From Streptococcaceae bacterium (GTDB lineage Bacteria; Bacillota; Bacilli; Lactobacillales; Streptococcaceae), in contig JAITHN010000033.1 of assembly GCA_031279745.1 (NCBI GenBank), positions 1 to 6,042 on the forward strand: 6,042 nt of DNA, read 5' to 3'. Under the pieces are notes generated by a model. It was not told where the DNA came from. It did not search any database and was given only the letters and a program-made list of their open reading frames with translations. Position numbers and translations under genes: made by a program. Positions 5,156 through 6,042 of this stretch are shown in pieces. Numbering within the stretch: position 1 is the first letter of the stretch; each line of letters starts with the position of its first letter.

Positions 5156-6042
5156 ATGAAAACTTTACTAAAAATATCATTACTTCTCGCATTTCTTCCT
5201 CTCGTGTGCCTTGAGGCGCAGTCACTTGAGTTGGAAAATATTCAGCCGCGCTTTGTGAACGGTCAGAAAGTTGTTTTCCCACAAAAAATAGAAGAAAAAA
5301 CTGTGAATCCACGTTTTCGATCCGCTTCATATGCGGCAAAATTAGACCCTCGCACGTCTTCAACACCATTTCCTGTTCTCAATCAGGAAGCAAGTGACTT
5401 GTGCTGGGATTTTGTTGGGAATAACATACTCTCCATTGCTGCACAGCGTCTGACAAAAGGGGGTTATCCTGACTACTCCATCCAATACTATAATTATTTG
5501 ACTGCGTCTAATGCGTTTAATAACAATCCAATCAACTCTCTAGGAAGTGGTCGTGTACTAGATGACGGTGGATATGAAAACGCCGTTCTCACCTATGCGT
5601 TTCTAGGGAATAAGCCCATTTTAAAATCGCAGTGGAGTACGCCTTCTACTCTTTTGACAACTGGAGGGGGAAGTCCATTTATCTCGCAAACGACATTTAA
5701 CAATTATGCAAATAAAACCGTAACCAAATATGATTACACAGGAGTTTATTATTTACCATCAGGAACGCTTGTTTCTGGGAATGCTATGCCGCAAAATCGA
5801 ATTGACAGCATCAAGCAATTTGTTCAATCTTATGGAATTACAACACTCTGTATCAATGCAGGGAGCACAATCAACAATGGTCAAACTGGAAATATGAACA
5901 CAAGTACCTATGCGACCTATACACCGCTCTCTAAAGCTACCACGTGGCCGCCTTCTTCTGATCATGTGGTCAGCATCGTGGGTTGGGATGATACCTATCC
6001 CAAATCCAACTTTCTCACGGCGCCAACAAGAGACGGAGCATT
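5156..6042 (+). CDS. Exported papain-family (C1) cysteine peptidase, 5' portion (C-terminus outside window)
   Basis: The frame is open from ATG 5156 to the window edge: 295 complete codons without a stop. Residues 1-21 (MKTLLKISLLLAFLPLVCLEA) form a typical signal peptide with basic n-region and hydrophobic core; Cys18 is preceded by LV rather than a lipobox, so a lipoprotein is unlikely. A pro-segment-like stretch follows. LDPRTSSTPFPVLNQEASDLCWDF (63-86) is the papain-type active-site region: Gln77 for the oxyanion hole and Cys83 six residues later, as in papain Q19/C25, followed by Trp. SDHVVSIVGWDD (268-279) matches the catalytic His motif (His270). The active-site Asn and any C-terminal lectin-like or anchoring domain fall beyond the edge. 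About 185 residues separate Cys and His, with a middle rich in Asn, Thr, Ser and Tyr. It probably acts outside the cell; substrate unknown. Family assignment is good, exact subfamily uncertain. Confidence 0.82.
   Translation, partial: MKTLLKISLLLAFLPLVCLEAQSLELENIQPRFVNGQKVVFPQKIEEKTVNPRFRSASYAAKLDPRTSSTPFPVLNQEASDLCWDFVGNNILSIAAQRLTKGGYPDYSIQYYNYLTASNAFNNNPINSLGSGRVLDDGGYENAVLTYAFLGNKPILKSQWSTPSTLLTTGGGSPFISQTTFNNYANKTVTKYDYTGVYYLPSGTLVSGNAMPQNRIDSIKQFVQSYGITTLCINAGSTINNGQTGNMNTSTYATYTPLSKATTWPPSSDHVVSIVGWDDTYPKSNFLTAPTRDGA

Noticed and set aside
5206..5214. Cys18 in the peptidase signal region considered as a lipoprotein lipobox
   Set aside because: The residues before it are PLV rather than L-[AS]-[GA], so lipidation is unlikely.
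5154..5369. 71-codon - strand open frame antisense to the start of the peptidase gene
   Set aside because: It overlaps the signal peptide and start region of a well-supported + strand gene and has no ribosome binding site or family resemblance.
1..6042. Mobile elements, CRISPR arrays, tRNA or rRNA genes, phage or defence systems
   Set aside because: No transposase, direct-repeat array, clover-leaf tRNA or defence-type protein could be recognised on either strand.

Overview
The window reads as chromosomal DNA of a low-GC Gram-positive bacterium (Firmicutes/Bacillota). The GalE, Dps and RibU sequences look most like those of Lactobacillales (enterococcal or streptococcal type), and strong AGGAGG-type ribosome binding sites and sigma-A promoters are present throughout. 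This assignment is inference from protein flavour; no rRNA or species marker is present.

Layout: the 3' part of galE (UDP-glucose 4-epimerase, + strand) enters from the left edge and ends at an intrinsic terminator. It converges on four genes on the - strand. In their direction of transcription these are nagA (N-acetylglucosamine-6-phosphate deacetylase), ispG (4-hydroxy-3-methylbut-2-enyl-diphosphate synthase of the MEP isoprenoid pathway), ribU (riboflavin-binding S component of an ECF transporter) and dps (ferritin-like DNA-protection protein). Each has its own recognisable promoter, and nagA and dps have clear hairpin terminators, so this looks like a run of co-oriented single-gene units rather than one operon. 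Divergent from nagA, and running off the right edge, is the 5' part of a gene for an exported papain-type (C1) cysteine peptidase.

Regulation is the best-resolved part. ribU is preceded by a complete FMN (RFN) riboswitch, an intrinsic terminator and an antiterminator helix, and all three pairings can be read from the sequence and exclude one another. nagA has a near-consensus promoter with a NagR/DasR-family operator (TGGTATAGACCA on the - strand) just upstream of the -35, overlapping a perfect 12-bp palindrome. dps has a textbook promoter with a dyad over its -10. The peptidase ribosome binding site lies inside a small inverted repeat.

The genes serve separate housekeeping tasks: sugar-nucleotide interconversion, amino-sugar recycling, isoprenoid precursors, vitamin B2 uptake, and iron/oxidative-stress protection. 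I see no mobile element, CRISPR array, tRNA or rRNA, and no convincing new multi-gene system. The points most worth following are the riboswitch architecture, the presence of ispG in a Lactobacillales-like background, and the divergent secreted cysteine peptidase.
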